Shown here in pieces: positions 8,403-18,155 of a stretch of 64,000 nucleotides of DNA. The DNA is from Streptomyces aurantiacus. GTDB taxonomy: Bacteria > Actinomycetota > Actinomycetes > Streptomycetales > Streptomycetaceae. The translations under genes were made by a program, and so were the position numbers. Position 1 is the stretch's first letter. Every line of letters starts with the position of its first letter. Where the stretch lies: the NCBI RefSeq assembly GCF_001418335.1, contig NZ_LIPP01000010.1, positions 1 through 64,000 of the forward strand. The letters run 5' to 3'. The notes below the pieces were generated by a model. It worked only from the letters and a program-made list of their open reading frames with translations, did not search any database and was not told where the DNA came from.

Positions 8403-10294
8403 CGCACTGCCTCCTCCACGCCGAACTCCCTCGTTTCCCCGCTGCCCCGGCTGCCCCCGGCGCCGCCACCGTCCCCGTCGTCCGGGTCCGTGTCGCGGGC
8501 CACCAGCGCGCGGTATCCCGGTACCTCCTCCAGGAGTTCGCGATGGCCACCGCTGGCCGCGACCTTGCCGTCGACCAGGTAGTACACGAGGTCCGCCTGG
8601 TCGAGGACGAGCGGCGAGGTGCTGGTGACGAGGGTCGTGCGGCCGGCGCGCGCGGCGCGCAGCCGGGCGGCGACCGCGGCCTCGGTGTGCGCGTCGAGCG
8701 CCGAGGTGGGCTCGACCGCGAGCAGCACCTCCGGCTCGGCGAACAGCGCCCGTGCCAGGCGTACGCGCTGCCGCTGGCCGCCGGAGAGGCTGCGGCCCTG
8801 CGCGTCGACGGCCGAGTCGAGCCCGTCGGGCAGCCCGAGCACGATGTCGTCCGCGACAGCCGCGTGCACGGCCCGGCCGAGGGCCGCGTCGTCCGTACCG
8901 GCCGGGTCCCGGCGGCCGGCGAGCAGGTCGCGCAGGGTGCCCGCGAACAGGTCGGCCTCGTTGTCCGCGACCAGGACGCGCTCCCGGATCCGCGGCAGGG
9001 CGATCGCGTCGAGGCGTACGCCGCCCCAGGTCGCCGCCGACTCGGTGTACCGGCCAAGGCGGTCGACCACGGCGGCGGACTCCGCCGGACGGGCGCCGGC
9101 CAGCGCGGTCAGCGCGCCCGGCGCCACCCCGACACCGGACTGCGGGTCGTGCAGCGGCGCGGGCTCCGCCGGGGCGTCCGGAGGGGAGCCCGCGGCCGAG
9201 TGCGGGGCGTCCGGCAGCAGGGGCTCCAGGGCCAGGAAGCGTACGACGCGACGGGCGGCCACCACGCCCCGGCTGAGCTGGTAGCCGCACTCGACGAAGA
9301 ACGCCACCGGCGCCACGAGGACCGCCACATAGCCGTACACGGACACCAGCTCGCCGATGGTGAGCTCGCCCTGCGCGGCGAGCCGGGCCGCCAGCCAGGT
9401 CACGACGGCCAGGAAGACGGTCGGCAGCCCGACACCGAGCGCCTGGATCCAGCTGGCCACGGACCCGACCCGGTACCCCTGCTCCCGCAGCAGCTGGGAG
9501 TCCCGGCGGAAGGCGTCGGCGAACAGGCCCTTGCCGCCGAGGCCGTTGAGGACGCGCAGACCGCCCGCCAGGTCCCCGATCCGCGCCGTCAGCACGCCCT
9601 GCCGCTCGCGGTACTCCGTCTCCGCGCCCCGCAGCCGCCCCATCGGCGGACCGACGAGTACGACGATCACCGGCACCCCGAGCAGCACCACCGCGGCCAG
9701 CGTCGGCGAGACCGAAAGCAGCAGCCCGGCCACGACGGCATAGGCGGCGACCGCGCCGACGCCGGGCCCGACGACGGTCAGCGACTGGCTGATCGTCAGC
9801 ACGTCACCGACGCCGATCGTGACGATCTCGCCGGTCCCGGTCTGCCGGGCCAGCCCGGCGCCCAGCCGGGTCGACTGCCCCACCACGAGCTTCACCGAAC
9901 GGAAGTTGGCGTCCATCCGGACCTTGGTCATCGTGCGGTGCCGCAGGACGCTCACCCCGGCGTTGAACACCCCGAGACCCAGCAGCGCGGCGGACCAGCC
10001 GGCCAGCGCGGCCCGGTCACCCGGCTCAAGCCCGTCGTCGACGGCCCGGGACAGCAGATACGGCGCCAGCGCCATGAGCACCAGCCACGTGGTGCCCAGC
10101 AACGCGCCCGCCGCCGACCGCCCGGCCTGCCGGGTGACCAGCCACCACAGATACCGGCCGCCACCGCGGCAGTCGGGCACGCCAGGATCGCCGTGGACCA
10201 GGTCCCGCGCTCGGCCCGCGCGCTTCAGAGGCACTCGCTTCGGTGGCACGCGCTTCGGTGGCACTCGCTGCAGGGACCGCCTCTTCAGGGTCAC
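8399..10294 (-). CDS. ABC exporter half-transporter, degenerate-Walker subunit
   Basis: The 631-residue TMD-NBD protein starts at GTG (ending at 10294), overlapping the previous stop by 4 bases (GTGA); the ATG at 10327 would overlap more and is less likely. Its N-terminus carries a RVPPK repeat from a 15-bp tandem repeat. The ATPase domain keeps a perfect signature, LSGGQRQRVRLARAL. Its Walker A reads GARPAESA with no Lys, Walker B ends LLAVEPTSALD with Val in place of Asp, and the H-loop His is replaced (VTSTSP). Paired with the downstream subunit, only one of the two composite ATP sites can be complete. Confidence 0.9.
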   Translation of the reverse strand: MTLKRRSLQRVPPKRVPPKRVPLKRAGRARDLVHGDPGVPDCRGGGRYLWWLVTRQAGRSAAGALLGTTWLVLMALAPYLLSRAVDDGLEPGDRAALAGWSAALLGLGVFNAGVSVLRHRTMTKVRMDANFRSVKLVVGQSTRLGAGLARQTGTGEIVTIGVGDVLTISQSLTVVGPGVGAVAAYAVVAGLLLSVSPTLAAVVLLGVPVIVVLVGPPMGRLRGAETEYRERQGVLTARIGDLAGGLRVLNGLGGKGLFADAFRRDSQLLREQGYRVGSVASWIQALGVGLPTVFLAVVTWLAARLAAQGELTIGELVSVYGYVAVLVAPVAFFVECGYQLSRGVVAARRVVRFLALEPLLPDAPHSAAGSPPDAPAEPAPLHDPQSGVGVAPGALTALAGARPAESAAVVDRLGRYTESAATWGGVRLDAIALPRIRERVLVADNEADLFAGTLRDLLAGRRDPAGTDDAALGRAVHAAVADDIVLGLPDGLDSAVDAQGRSLSGGQRQRVRLARALFAEPEVLLAVEPTSALDAHTEAAVAARLRAARAGRTTLVTSTSPLVLDQADLVYYLVDGKVAASGGHRELLEEVPGYRALVARDTDPDDGDGGGAGGSRGSGETREFGVEEAVR

Positions 10295-12168
10295 TCCGCC
10301 TGTCCTTGTACGAGGCTGTCCCGCCATGCCTGGTGCAGGTCCGCGAAACGGCCCGTGTCCGTGATGAGCCGGTCGGGGCTGCCGTCCTCGACGACGCGGC
10401 CGTGCTCCATGACGAGGACCCGGTCGGCGATCTCGACCGTCGACAGCCGGTGGGCGACGACCACCGCCGTACGGCCGCGCAGGACCGTGTGCATGGCCCG
10501 CTGGACCGCCCGCTCGCCCGGCACGTCCAGCGAACTGGTCGCCTCGTCGAGGATGAGCACCGCCGGGTCGGCTAGCAACGCCCGTGCGAACGCCACGAGT
10601 TGGCGCTGACCGGCCGAGATGCGCCCGCCCCTCTTGCGTACGTCCGTGTCGTAGCCGTCCGGCAGTGCGCTGATGAAGTCATGGGCGCCGATGGCCTTCG
10701 CGGCCCGCTCGATGTCCTCGCGGGAGGCGTCGGGGCGGCCGATGGCGATGTTCTCGGCGACCGTGCCGGAGAACAGGAAGGCCTCCTGCGTCACCATCAC
10801 GACTCCGCGCCGCAGTTCGGGGACCGAGAGCTCGCGCAGATCCACGCCGTCGAGGAGGACCCGGCCGGTCGTCGGGTCGTAGAAGCGGGCCAGGAGTTTG
10901 ACGAGGGTCGACTTGCCCGCGCCCGTCGAGCCGACGACGGCGACGGTCTGGCCCGCCGGGAGCGTCAGCGAGAAGGGCGCGAGCACCTCGCCGCCCGTGC
11001 GGTACGCGAAGCGGACGTCGTCGAAGACGACCTCGCGGCCGGGGATGTCCGAGGCGAGCGCGGGCAGGGCGCGCGGCCGCTCGGGCTCCGGCACCGAGGG
11101 GACCTGGGCCAGCAGGCCCGCGATCTTCTCCAGCGAGGCGGCCGCCGACTGGTACGAGTTGAGGAACATGCCGAGCCGGTCGATCGGGTCGTACAGGCGC
11201 CGCAGGTACAGCATCGCCGCGGCCAGCACGCCCAGCGCCAGTGAGCCGGAGGCCACCCGGTGGGCGCCCCACAGCACGATCCCCGCGACCGCCGTGTTGG
11301 CGACCAGACGGGAGCCGACGACATAGCGGGCCATCTCCAGGATGGCGTCTCCGTTGACGCGCTCGTGGTGGCTGTTGAGCGCGTGGAAGGCGGTGTCGTT
11401 GTCGGCCTCGCGGCGGAAGGCGCGGACCGGTCTGATGCCGTTCATCGTCTCCGCGAACTTCACGATGACGGCGGCGATGGCGGTCGAGCGCAGGCCGAAG
11501 ATCCGCCCGGCGCGGTGCCGGTAGAGCCGGATGAGGAGGTACAGCGGCACGAACGACGCGACCGCCACCGCGCCCAGACCCAGGTCGAGCCAGAGCAGCA
11601 TCGCCGAGATGTAGACGAACGACAGGATGACGGTGATGAGCTCCTGAAGGCCCTCGCTGAGCAGTTCGCGCAGCGACTCGACGTCCGTCGTGGAACGCGA
11701 GATGAGCCGGCCCGAGGTGTAGCGCTCGTGGAAGTCGACGCTGAGCGCCTGCGCGTGCCGGAAGATCCTGCCGCGCAGGTCCAGCAGGACGTCCTGGTTG
11801 ACGCGGGCTGACGTGCGGACGAAGCCGTACTGGAGGGCGCCGGCCGACAGCGAGCACAGCGCGTAGCCGGCCGCCACCGCGATCAGCGGGCCGTGGTCGT
11901 GCGCGCGAAAGGCCGGTACGGCGCGGTCGATGGCGTACGCCACGAGCAGCGGGCCCGCCTGCACCGCCGCCTGCTGGAGCAGGAGGAGGACCGCCGTGAG
12001 GACGACGCGGGCCTTCATGGGTGTGAGCAGGGAGCGCAGGAGGACGGCCGTCGCGCGCGGGGGAGCGGGGAGGGCGTCGCGGTCGAACGGGTCGCCGTCC
12101 GTGGGCGGCGAGGCGGCCGGCCGAGCCGCTCGGTCGTCTGTCGGCGCGGTGGTCGTGGGCGCCGTCAT
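10291..12168 (-). CDS. ABC exporter half-transporter (TMD-NBD), second pair, subunit 2
   Basis: A 625-residue half-exporter. An acidic/Thr-rich N-terminal tail of about 40 residues is followed by six membrane segments and an ATPase domain. Walker A is GSTGAGKST, the signature ISAGQRQLVAFARAL, Walker B VLILDEATSSLD and the H-loop VVAHRLST, all usable. The ATG (ending at 12168) overlaps the upstream stop by 4 bases. The open frame continues far upstream of this ATG, but that part is antisense to the partner gene and is not coding. Multidrug or lipid-linked export is a generic expectation for this subfamily; the substrate cannot be read from the sequence. Confidence 0.9.
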   Translation of the reverse strand: MTAPTTTAPTDDRAARPAASPPTDGDPFDRDALPAPPRATAVLLRSLLTPMKARVVLTAVLLLLQQAAVQAGPLLVAYAIDRAVPAFRAHDHGPLIAVAAGYALCSLSAGALQYGFVRTSARVNQDVLLDLRGRIFRHAQALSVDFHERYTSGRLISRSTTDVESLRELLSEGLQELITVILSFVYISAMLLWLDLGLGAVAVASFVPLYLLIRLYRHRAGRIFGLRSTAIAAVIVKFAETMNGIRPVRAFRREADNDTAFHALNSHHERVNGDAILEMARYVVGSRLVANTAVAGIVLWGAHRVASGSLALGVLAAAMLYLRRLYDPIDRLGMFLNSYQSAAASLEKIAGLLAQVPSVPEPERPRALPALASDIPGREVVFDDVRFAYRTGGEVLAPFSLTLPAGQTVAVVGSTGAGKSTLVKLLARFYDPTTGRVLLDGVDLRELSVPELRRGVVMVTQEAFLFSGTVAENIAIGRPDASREDIERAAKAIGAHDFISALPDGYDTDVRKRGGRISAGQRQLVAFARALLADPAVLILDEATSSLDVPGERAVQRAMHTVLRGRTAVVVAHRLSTVEIADRVLVMEHGRVVEDGSPDRLITDTGRFADLHQAWRDSLVQGQAE

Positions 12169-14021
12169 CGGTTCTCCCTCTCGGTCGTCTCTGTCCTTCC
12201 CGACATCAGCCAGGCGTACTCGGCGTTCGTGCGCAGCAGTTCGTGGTGCGTGCCGACGGCGGCGACCCGGCCCCCGGAGAGCAGAGCCACCCGGTCGGCG
12301 AGCAGGACCGTGGACGGGCGGTGGGCCACGACCAGGGCGGTCGTCCCGGCGAGGACGCGGCGCAGGGCCGCCTCGACCAGGGCCTCCGTGTGGACGTCCA
12401 GGGCGGAGAGCGGATCGTCCAGGACGAGGAAGCGGGGGTTGCCGACGACCGCTCTCGCCAGGGCGAGGCGCTGGCGCTGGCCGCCGGAGAGGCTCAGGCC
12501 CTGCTCGCCGACCTGGGTCTCCGTCCCGTGGGGGAGCGCGTGGACGAAGTCCGCCTGCGCGACGGCCAGCGCACGGCTCAGGTCGGCCTCGTCGGCGGTG
12601 TCCGCGGCGCCCATGAGGACGTTCTCGCCCACCGCGGCGGAGAAGAGAGTGGGCTCCTCGAAGGCGACCGCCACGAGGGAACGCAGCTTCTCTCTCGGCA
12701 TCCCGGTGATGTCCGCGCCGTCCAGGGTGATCCGGCCGGCCGTGACCTCGTGCAGCCGGGGGACGAGCGCGGTGAGGGTCGTCTTCCCGGAGCCCGTACC
12801 GCCCACCAGGGCCATGGTCTCGCCGGAGCGGATGTGCAGATCGATGCCGTCGAGGACGGGCACGCTGCCGCTCTCGGCGTCGGGATACCGGAACCGCACG
12901 CCTTCGAACCGGAGGCCGTCGTGTCCGTTGCGCCTGCTGCGCCCGTCCGCCCCGGCCCCGGGCTCGGCGCGGCCCAGCGGCCCTTCGGCCGACGTCGTGT
13001 CCGACGCCGCGTCCGATGCCGTGTCCGACTCCGGGGGCGCGTCCATGACCTCGAAGTACCGTTCCGTGGCCGTCGCCGCTTCCTGGCTCATCGCCAGCAG
13101 GAAACCGATCGACTCGACGGGCCACCGCAGGGCGAGGGCCGTGGACAGGAACGCGACCAGCGTGCCGGCCGACAGCGAACCGTCGGCCACCTGCACCGTC
13201 CCGAGCACGAGAGCCGCGCCGATGGCCAGTTCGGGAAGGGTCGTGATGGCGGCGAAGATGCCCGCGAGCAGGCGCGCCTTGGCGAGTTCCGTGCCGCGCA
13301 GTGTCCCGGAGAGCTCCCGGAAGGCGAGGGCCTGGCTGCGATGGCGCCCGAACCCCTTGATGATCCGGATGCCGAGCACGCTCTCCTCGACGAGCGTCGT
13401 CAGGTCGCCGACCTGGTCCTGGGCCTGCCGCGCCACCCGCGAGTACCGCTTCTCGAAGAGCCAGCAGACGACCATCACGGGCACCGCGGGCGCGAGCAGC
13501 ACCAGCCCGAGTGTCCAGTCCTGGGCCAGCATGATGAGCACACCCACGAGGATCGTCACCGAGTTGACCAGCAGGAACGTCAGCGGGAACGCGAGGAACA
13601 TCCGCAGCAGCATCAGATCGGTCGTGCCCCGCGACAGCAACTGCCCCGACGGCCAGCGGTCGTGGAACGCGATGGGCAGCCGCTGCAGATGCCGGTACAG
13701 GTCCGCCCGCATCGCCGCCTCGACCCCGGCCAGCGGCCGGGCCACCAGCCACCGCCGCAGCCCGAAGAGCACCGCCTCCGCGATCCCGAGCAGCAGCAGG
13801 TACAGCGCCCCGAGCCACACACCGCTCGTGTTCCGGTCGGCGACCGGCCCGTCCACGATCCACTTCAGGACGAGCGGAATCACCAGCCCCGTACAGGAGG
13901 CGAGGATCGCGATGACCGCCGCGGTGGCCAGCCGTCCGCGCACGGGCCGTACGTACGGCCACAGGCGCAGCAGGGCGCGTACGGTGGAACGGCTCTCGGC
14001 GGGGGCAGGTGTAGTGGGCAT
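12165..14021 (-). CDS. ABC exporter half-transporter (TMD-NBD), first gene of operon
   Basis: A 618-residue half-exporter with an N-terminal cytosolic stretch, six membrane helices and an NBD. Walker A is GGTGSGKTT, the signature LSGGQRQRLALARAV, Walker B FLVLDDPLSALD (Asp where the catalytic Glu usually sits) and the H-loop VVAHRPST. The Asp substitution suggests this subunit contributes the weaker hydrolysis site to a heterodimer with its downstream neighbour. The start at 14021 lacks a strong ribosome binding site. It heads the four-gene run 14021 to 6534, in which every junction is a 4-bp overlap. Confidence 0.9.
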   Translation of the reverse strand: MPTTPAPAESRSTVRALLRLWPYVRPVRGRLATAAVIAILASCTGLVIPLVLKWIVDGPVADRNTSGVWLGALYLLLLGIAEAVLFGLRRWLVARPLAGVEAAMRADLYRHLQRLPIAFHDRWPSGQLLSRGTTDLMLLRMFLAFPLTFLLVNSVTILVGVLIMLAQDWTLGLVLLAPAVPVMVVCWLFEKRYSRVARQAQDQVGDLTTLVEESVLGIRIIKGFGRHRSQALAFRELSGTLRGTELAKARLLAGIFAAITTLPELAIGAALVLGTVQVADGSLSAGTLVAFLSTALALRWPVESIGFLLAMSQEAATATERYFEVMDAPPESDTASDAASDTTSAEGPLGRAEPGAGADGRSRRNGHDGLRFEGVRFRYPDAESGSVPVLDGIDLHIRSGETMALVGGTGSGKTTLTALVPRLHEVTAGRITLDGADITGMPREKLRSLVAVAFEEPTLFSAAVGENVLMGAADTADEADLSRALAVAQADFVHALPHGTETQVGEQGLSLSGGQRQRLALARAVVGNPRFLVLDDPLSALDVHTEALVEAALRRVLAGTTALVVAHRPSTVLLADRVALLSGGRVAAVGTHHELLRTNAEYAWLMSGRTETTERENR

Positions 14022-14080
14022 CAGTAGCGAGCCTACGATTTGGCACTGACAGTGCGCAGAGGGTTTTTCGCCGGGTGACC

Positions 14081-14170
14081 TGCGGTCTGCGGTCTGCGGT
14101 GTGTCGTCTGCGTTTGTCGTCTGCGGGTTGGTGGGGGCTTGGCGCGCAGTTCCCCGCGCCCCTGACGGGG
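14081..14170. repeat. Streptomyces-type dispersed intergenic repeat
   Basis: TGCGGTCTGC and GTCGTCTGCG units are followed by GCGCAGTTCCCCGCGCCCC. I recognise this combination from memory as an intergenic element found many times in Streptomyces chromosomes. It fills most of the 156-base gap between glgX and the exporter operon and may act as a transcript end. Confidence 0.5.
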
Positions 14171-14177
14171 CACTCTC

Positions 14178-16508
14178 TCAGGAGACGACCTTCAGGAGCA
14201 GGATCGAGCGGGGCGGGATCGTGATGGGGGTGCCTGCCCGGTGCGCCACTCCCGGCGTCTCCCCCTGTTCCTCTCTCGACGTGTCGACGACGACCTCGTA
14301 CGACTGCGCCCACGGCGGGCCCGGAAGGGCGAAGTCCGTGGGTCCGTCCCCTGCGTGCAGCACCGCGAGGAAGCTGTCGTCCGTCACGGGTACGCCCCGT
14401 GCGTCCCGCCCGGGTATGTCCCGGCCGGACAGGAACATCCCCAGCGTCCCGGCGGGCGCGTACCAGTCCTGCTCCGTCATCTCGGTGCCGGCGGCGGTGA
14501 ACCACGCCAGGTCCCGCAGCCCGTCGGCCGAATGGGACCGCCCGGAGAAGAAGGCCCGCCGCCGGAGCACGGGATGGGCGTGGCGCAGGGCGATCAGCCG
14601 GGACGTCAGGTCGAACAGGGGCCGCCAGTCGGGGTCGTCCAGCAGGCTCCAGTCGAGCCAGCTGATCTCGTTGTCCTGGCAGTACGCGTTGTTGTTGCCC
14701 CGCTGGGTCCGCCCGAGTTCGTCGCCCGCGACCAGCATCGGCACCCCGGTGGAGAGCAGCAGGGTGGTGAGGAGGTTACGCAGCTGGCGGCGCCGCAGGC
14801 CGCGTACCCGGGCGTCGTCGGTCTCGCCCTCGGCCCCGCAGTTCCACGCCCGGTTGTCGTCGGTGCCGTCGCGGTTCCCCTCGCCGTTGGCCTCGTTGTG
14901 CTTGCGCTCGTACGACACCAGGTCCCGCAGGGTGAAGCCGTCGTGGGCCGTCACGAAGTTCACCGAGGCGTACGGCCGCCGCCCGCCCCACGCGTACAGG
15001 TCGCTCGACCCCGAGAGCCGGTACCCGAGATCCCGTACGTCCGGCAGCGCGCCCCGCCAGAAGTCCCGTACGGCATTGCGGTAGCGGTCGTTCCACTCCG
15101 TCCAGAGCGGCGGGAAGGCTCCCACCTGGTAGCCGCCGGAGCCGACGTCCCACGGCTCGGCGATCAGCTTCACGCGGCGCAGCACCGGGTCCTGCGCGAT
15201 GACCGCGAGGAACGGGGACAGCATGTCGACGTCGTGCATGGACCTGGCCAGCGCGGCGGCCAGGTCGAAGCGGAAGCCGTCGACGCCCATCTCCGTCACC
15301 CAGTAGCGCAGCGAGTCCGTGATCAGCCGCAGCACGTGCGGCTGTACGACGTGCAGGGTGTTGCCGCAGCCCGTGTAGTCCGCGTACCGCCGGGCGTCGC
15401 CCTGCAGCCGGTAGTAGCCGCGGTTGTCGATGCCGCGCAGCGACAGGGTCGGGCCCAGTTCGTCCGCCTCGGCCGTGTGGTTGTAGACCACGTCGAGGAT
15501 GACCTCGATGCCGGCGGCGTGCAGGGCGCGCACCATGCGCTTGAACTCGCCGACCTGCCGGCCGTTGGTCCCGGAGGCCGCGTACGCCGCGTGCGGGGCG
15601 AAGTAGCCGATCGAGTTGTAGCCCCAGTAGTTCTTCATGCCGCGGCGCAGCAGGTGGTCCTCGTGCGCGAACTGCTGCACCGGCAGCAGTTCGACGGCCG
15701 TCACCCCGAGCGCCACCAGGTGCTCGATCGCCGCCGGGTGGGCAAGACCGGCGTACGTGCCCCGCAGTTCCTCCGGGATTCCCGGGTGCAGCTTGGTGAA
15801 GCCCTTCACATGCAGCTCGTAGATGACGGAGTCCGCCCACGGCGTCTTGGGGCGGCGGTCGTCCGCCCACTCGTCGCCGGGTGTGTCGTCGTGGACGACG
15901 ACGCCCTTGGGGACGTACGGCGCGGAGTCCCGGTCGTCGCGCACGGTGTCCGCGACGTGCTGCTGGGGCCAGTCGCGCACATGCCCGTACACCTGGGGCG
16001 GCAGGCTGCCGAACTCGTCCTGCCCGGCGCCGTCCACGGCACGCGCGTACGGGTCGAGGAGGAGCTTCGCGGGGTTCCAGCGGGCCCCGGTCCACGGGTC
16101 CCAGCGGCCGTGCACCCGGAAGCCGTACCGCTGTCCGGGCCGCACGCCGGGCACGAAGCCGTGCCAGATCTCATGGGTCAGCTCGGTCAGCGGGACCCGC
16201 ACCTCGGCACCGGCACCGCTCCCGTCCCCGTTTCCGCCCCCGCCCCCGTTTCCGTCGTCCGCCGTGCCGAAGAGGCAGAGTTCGACCGACTCGGCGCCGC
16301 CCGCCCACAGCGCGAAGTTGGTGCCCGACACGCCGTCGGGTCCCGTCCGGAAGCGCGCCCCGAGCGGGGTCGGCGCACCCGGCCACACGGAGACGCCCGG
16401 CGCCGTACGCGCCGTGCCGTTCAGCACGGGGGCGGCCCGTGCGGGCAGCAGCCCCCCGCCGGGCGCGCGCCCCTCCTGCACTGCCTCCTGCTCGGCTGCG
16501 CTCGACAC
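14178..16508 (-). CDS. glgX: Glycogen debranching enzyme (isoamylase-type)
   Basis: The 776-residue GH13 enzyme hydrolyses alpha-1,6 branches of phosphorylase-limit glycogen. I chose the GTG ending at 16508 because GGGAGG lies 8 bases upstream and the protein then begins shortly before the CBM48 domain (GAPTPLGARF). Catalytic-domain landmarks are DGFRFDLAAAL (nucleophile Asp near residue 415), AEPWDVG (acid/base Glu) and NFVTAHDGFTL (transition-state Asp). The length fits the GlgX/TreX family. It works downstream of glgP, which sits 11 kb away in the same neighbourhood. Confidence 0.93.
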   Translation of the reverse strand: MSSAAEQEAVQEGRAPGGGLLPARAAPVLNGTARTAPGVSVWPGAPTPLGARFRTGPDGVSGTNFALWAGGAESVELCLFGTADDGNGGGGGNGDGSGAGAEVRVPLTELTHEIWHGFVPGVRPGQRYGFRVHGRWDPWTGARWNPAKLLLDPYARAVDGAGQDEFGSLPPQVYGHVRDWPQQHVADTVRDDRDSAPYVPKGVVVHDDTPGDEWADDRRPKTPWADSVIYELHVKGFTKLHPGIPEELRGTYAGLAHPAAIEHLVALGVTAVELLPVQQFAHEDHLLRRGMKNYWGYNSIGYFAPHAAYAASGTNGRQVGEFKRMVRALHAAGIEVILDVVYNHTAEADELGPTLSLRGIDNRGYYRLQGDARRYADYTGCGNTLHVVQPHVLRLITDSLRYWVTEMGVDGFRFDLAAALARSMHDVDMLSPFLAVIAQDPVLRRVKLIAEPWDVGSGGYQVGAFPPLWTEWNDRYRNAVRDFWRGALPDVRDLGYRLSGSSDLYAWGGRRPYASVNFVTAHDGFTLRDLVSYERKHNEANGEGNRDGTDDNRAWNCGAEGETDDARVRGLRRRQLRNLLTTLLLSTGVPMLVAGDELGRTQRGNNNAYCQDNEISWLDWSLLDDPDWRPLFDLTSRLIALRHAHPVLRRRAFFSGRSHSADGLRDLAWFTAAGTEMTEQDWYAPAGTLGMFLSGRDIPGRDARGVPVTDDSFLAVLHAGDGPTDFALPGPPWAQSYEVVVDTSREEQGETPGVAHRAGTPITIPPRSILLLKVVS

Positions 16509-16720
16509 CCTGGGCCCTCCCGCGGCTCGGTCGGAGCGGCACGAGGAGGACCGCGGCGTCCCGGCCGCGGCCTCATGTCGTGTCGTCCTCCCCACTGTTC
16601 TGCCCAGACCCGGGCTCGCACTCACGTTTCCCGAGGCGGGGGCCGAACGGCACGCAGGTCCTGGTACCCGCCGAACGGACGCGCTTCCCCCGGGCCCGCT
16701 CGGTCGTTGGGTCCCACGTG

Positions 16721-17977
16721 ATGCACGTACAGAGGCAGAGGCAGCAGAGGCAGAGGCAGAGGCGCGCGTGGCGCGCAGGGGCCGCGCTGGCCGCCGCACT
16801 GACATGGGCGGGCCTGCTGGCCTCGGCCGCGGGCTGCACCTCGCACGGGGTGGACGAGATGCTCGGCAAGCCCCGTTCGCCGCAGGACGCGATCCGCGTC
16901 TCGCCGGACGACGGCAGCAAGGGCGTACGTCCCGACGAGGGGCTGAAGGTGCGGGTGCCGGCCGGGCGTCTGGAGTCCGTGAAGGCAGTGAAGTCCCAGG
17001 ACGCCCAGGAGTCCCCGGTCCCCGGCCGGATCGGCGAGGACGGCGCGACCTGGCGGCCCGACGAACCGAAACTCGCGCTCGCCGCCAAGTACACGGTGGA
17101 CGTGGTCGCGCTCGACGGACACGGCCGGCGGGTGGCACGGCACGTGACGTTCACGACGTCCGTCCCCGACGAGCGGTTCGTCGGATACGTCATGCCGGAG
17201 AACCGTTCGACGGTCGGCACCGGCATGATCGTGTCGCTGGAGTTCAACCGCGAGATCGAGAACCGGGCGGCCGTCGAGCGCGCCGTCCGCGTGACGTCCG
17301 TACCGAAGGTGCCGATCGCCCCGCACTGGTTCGGCGGGGACCGCCTGGACTTCCGCCCCGCGGCCTACTGGAAGCCCGGCACGAGGGTCACCGTCGACCT
17401 GCGGCTGCGGGACGTCGAGGCGGCGCCGGGCGTGTACGGGCTGCAGCACAAGACCTTCTCCTTCACGGTCGGCCGCAGCCAGGTCAGCGTCGTCGACGCG
17501 GCGGCCCACACCATGCGGGTACGCCGCGACGGAGAGCTCCTGTCCACCGTGCCGATCACCGCGGGAGCCCCCGGGAACACGACGTACAACGGCAAGATGG
17601 TCGTCACCGAGATGCTTGAGGTGACCCGGATGAACGGGGCCGCCGTCGGCTTCAAACGGGCCGACGGCAAGGGCGAGTACGACATCCCGGACGTCCCGCA
17701 CGCGATGCGCCTGACCTCCTCCGGGACCTTCCTGCACGGCAACTACTGGGCCGAGGGCGTGTTCGGCACGGCCAATGTCAGCCACGGCTGTGTGGGACTG
17801 CGCGATGTGAAGGGCGGCAGTTCCGCGACCCCGGCGGGCTGGTTCTTCGACCGCAGCCTCATCGGCGACGTCGTCGAAGTCGTCCACAGCAACGACAGGA
17901 AGGTCGCTCCGGACAACGGCCTCGGCGGGTGGAACATGGGCTGGAAGGCCTGGAAAGCGGGCTCCGCGGTGAAGTAG
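16721..17977 (+). CDS. L,D-transpeptidase lipoprotein (YkuD), first paralogue
   Basis: A 418-residue exported peptidoglycan 3-3 cross-linking enzyme. A basic N-terminus (RQRQQRQRQRR) and hydrophobic segment lead to a lipobox-like ASAAGC. Two bacterial Ig-like regions follow, then the YkuD catalytic domain with HGNYW and SHGCVGLRD, where C357 is the expected nucleophile. The ATG at 16721 is preceded by a GTG one codon earlier; neither has a strong ribosome binding site, so the start is uncertain by a few residues. The next gene is a close paralogue in the same direction. Confidence 0.92.
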   Translation: MHVQRQRQQRQRQRRAWRAGAALAAALTWAGLLASAAGCTSHGVDEMLGKPRSPQDAIRVSPDDGSKGVRPDEGLKVRVPAGRLESVKAVKSQDAQESPVPGRIGEDGATWRPDEPKLALAAKYTVDVVALDGHGRRVARHVTFTTSVPDERFVGYVMPENRSTVGTGMIVSLEFNREIENRAAVERAVRVTSVPKVPIAPHWFGGDRLDFRPAAYWKPGTRVTVDLRLRDVEAAPGVYGLQHKTFSFTVGRSQVSVVDAAAHTMRVRRDGELLSTVPITAGAPGNTTYNGKMVVTEMLEVTRMNGAAVGFKRADGKGEYDIPDVPHAMRLTSSGTFLHGNYWAEGVFGTANVSHGCVGLRDVKGGSSATPAGWFFDRSLIGDVVEVVHSNDRKVAPDNGLGGWNMGWKAWKAGSAVK

Positions 17978-18155
17978 CCCGACATAGGGGTACGCACATG
18001 GAAGGGGCTCGCGGGCCCATGACCTCGGTGAGTTGGGACGGAACGGTGACATTCCCGGGAGACCATCCCTGGTGGCAGTGTGATTAATTAGCGCGATGCG
18101 TGCGTGGGACGCGCCGTAGTACGGGCCTGAACAGGCCGTGCGAGGGGAGAACGAC

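Noticed and set aside
12169..14505. Upstream extension of the ABC exporter frame beyond its ATG
   Set aside because: The frame stays open by chance through the neighbouring gene; the ATGA overlap gives a clear start at 12168.
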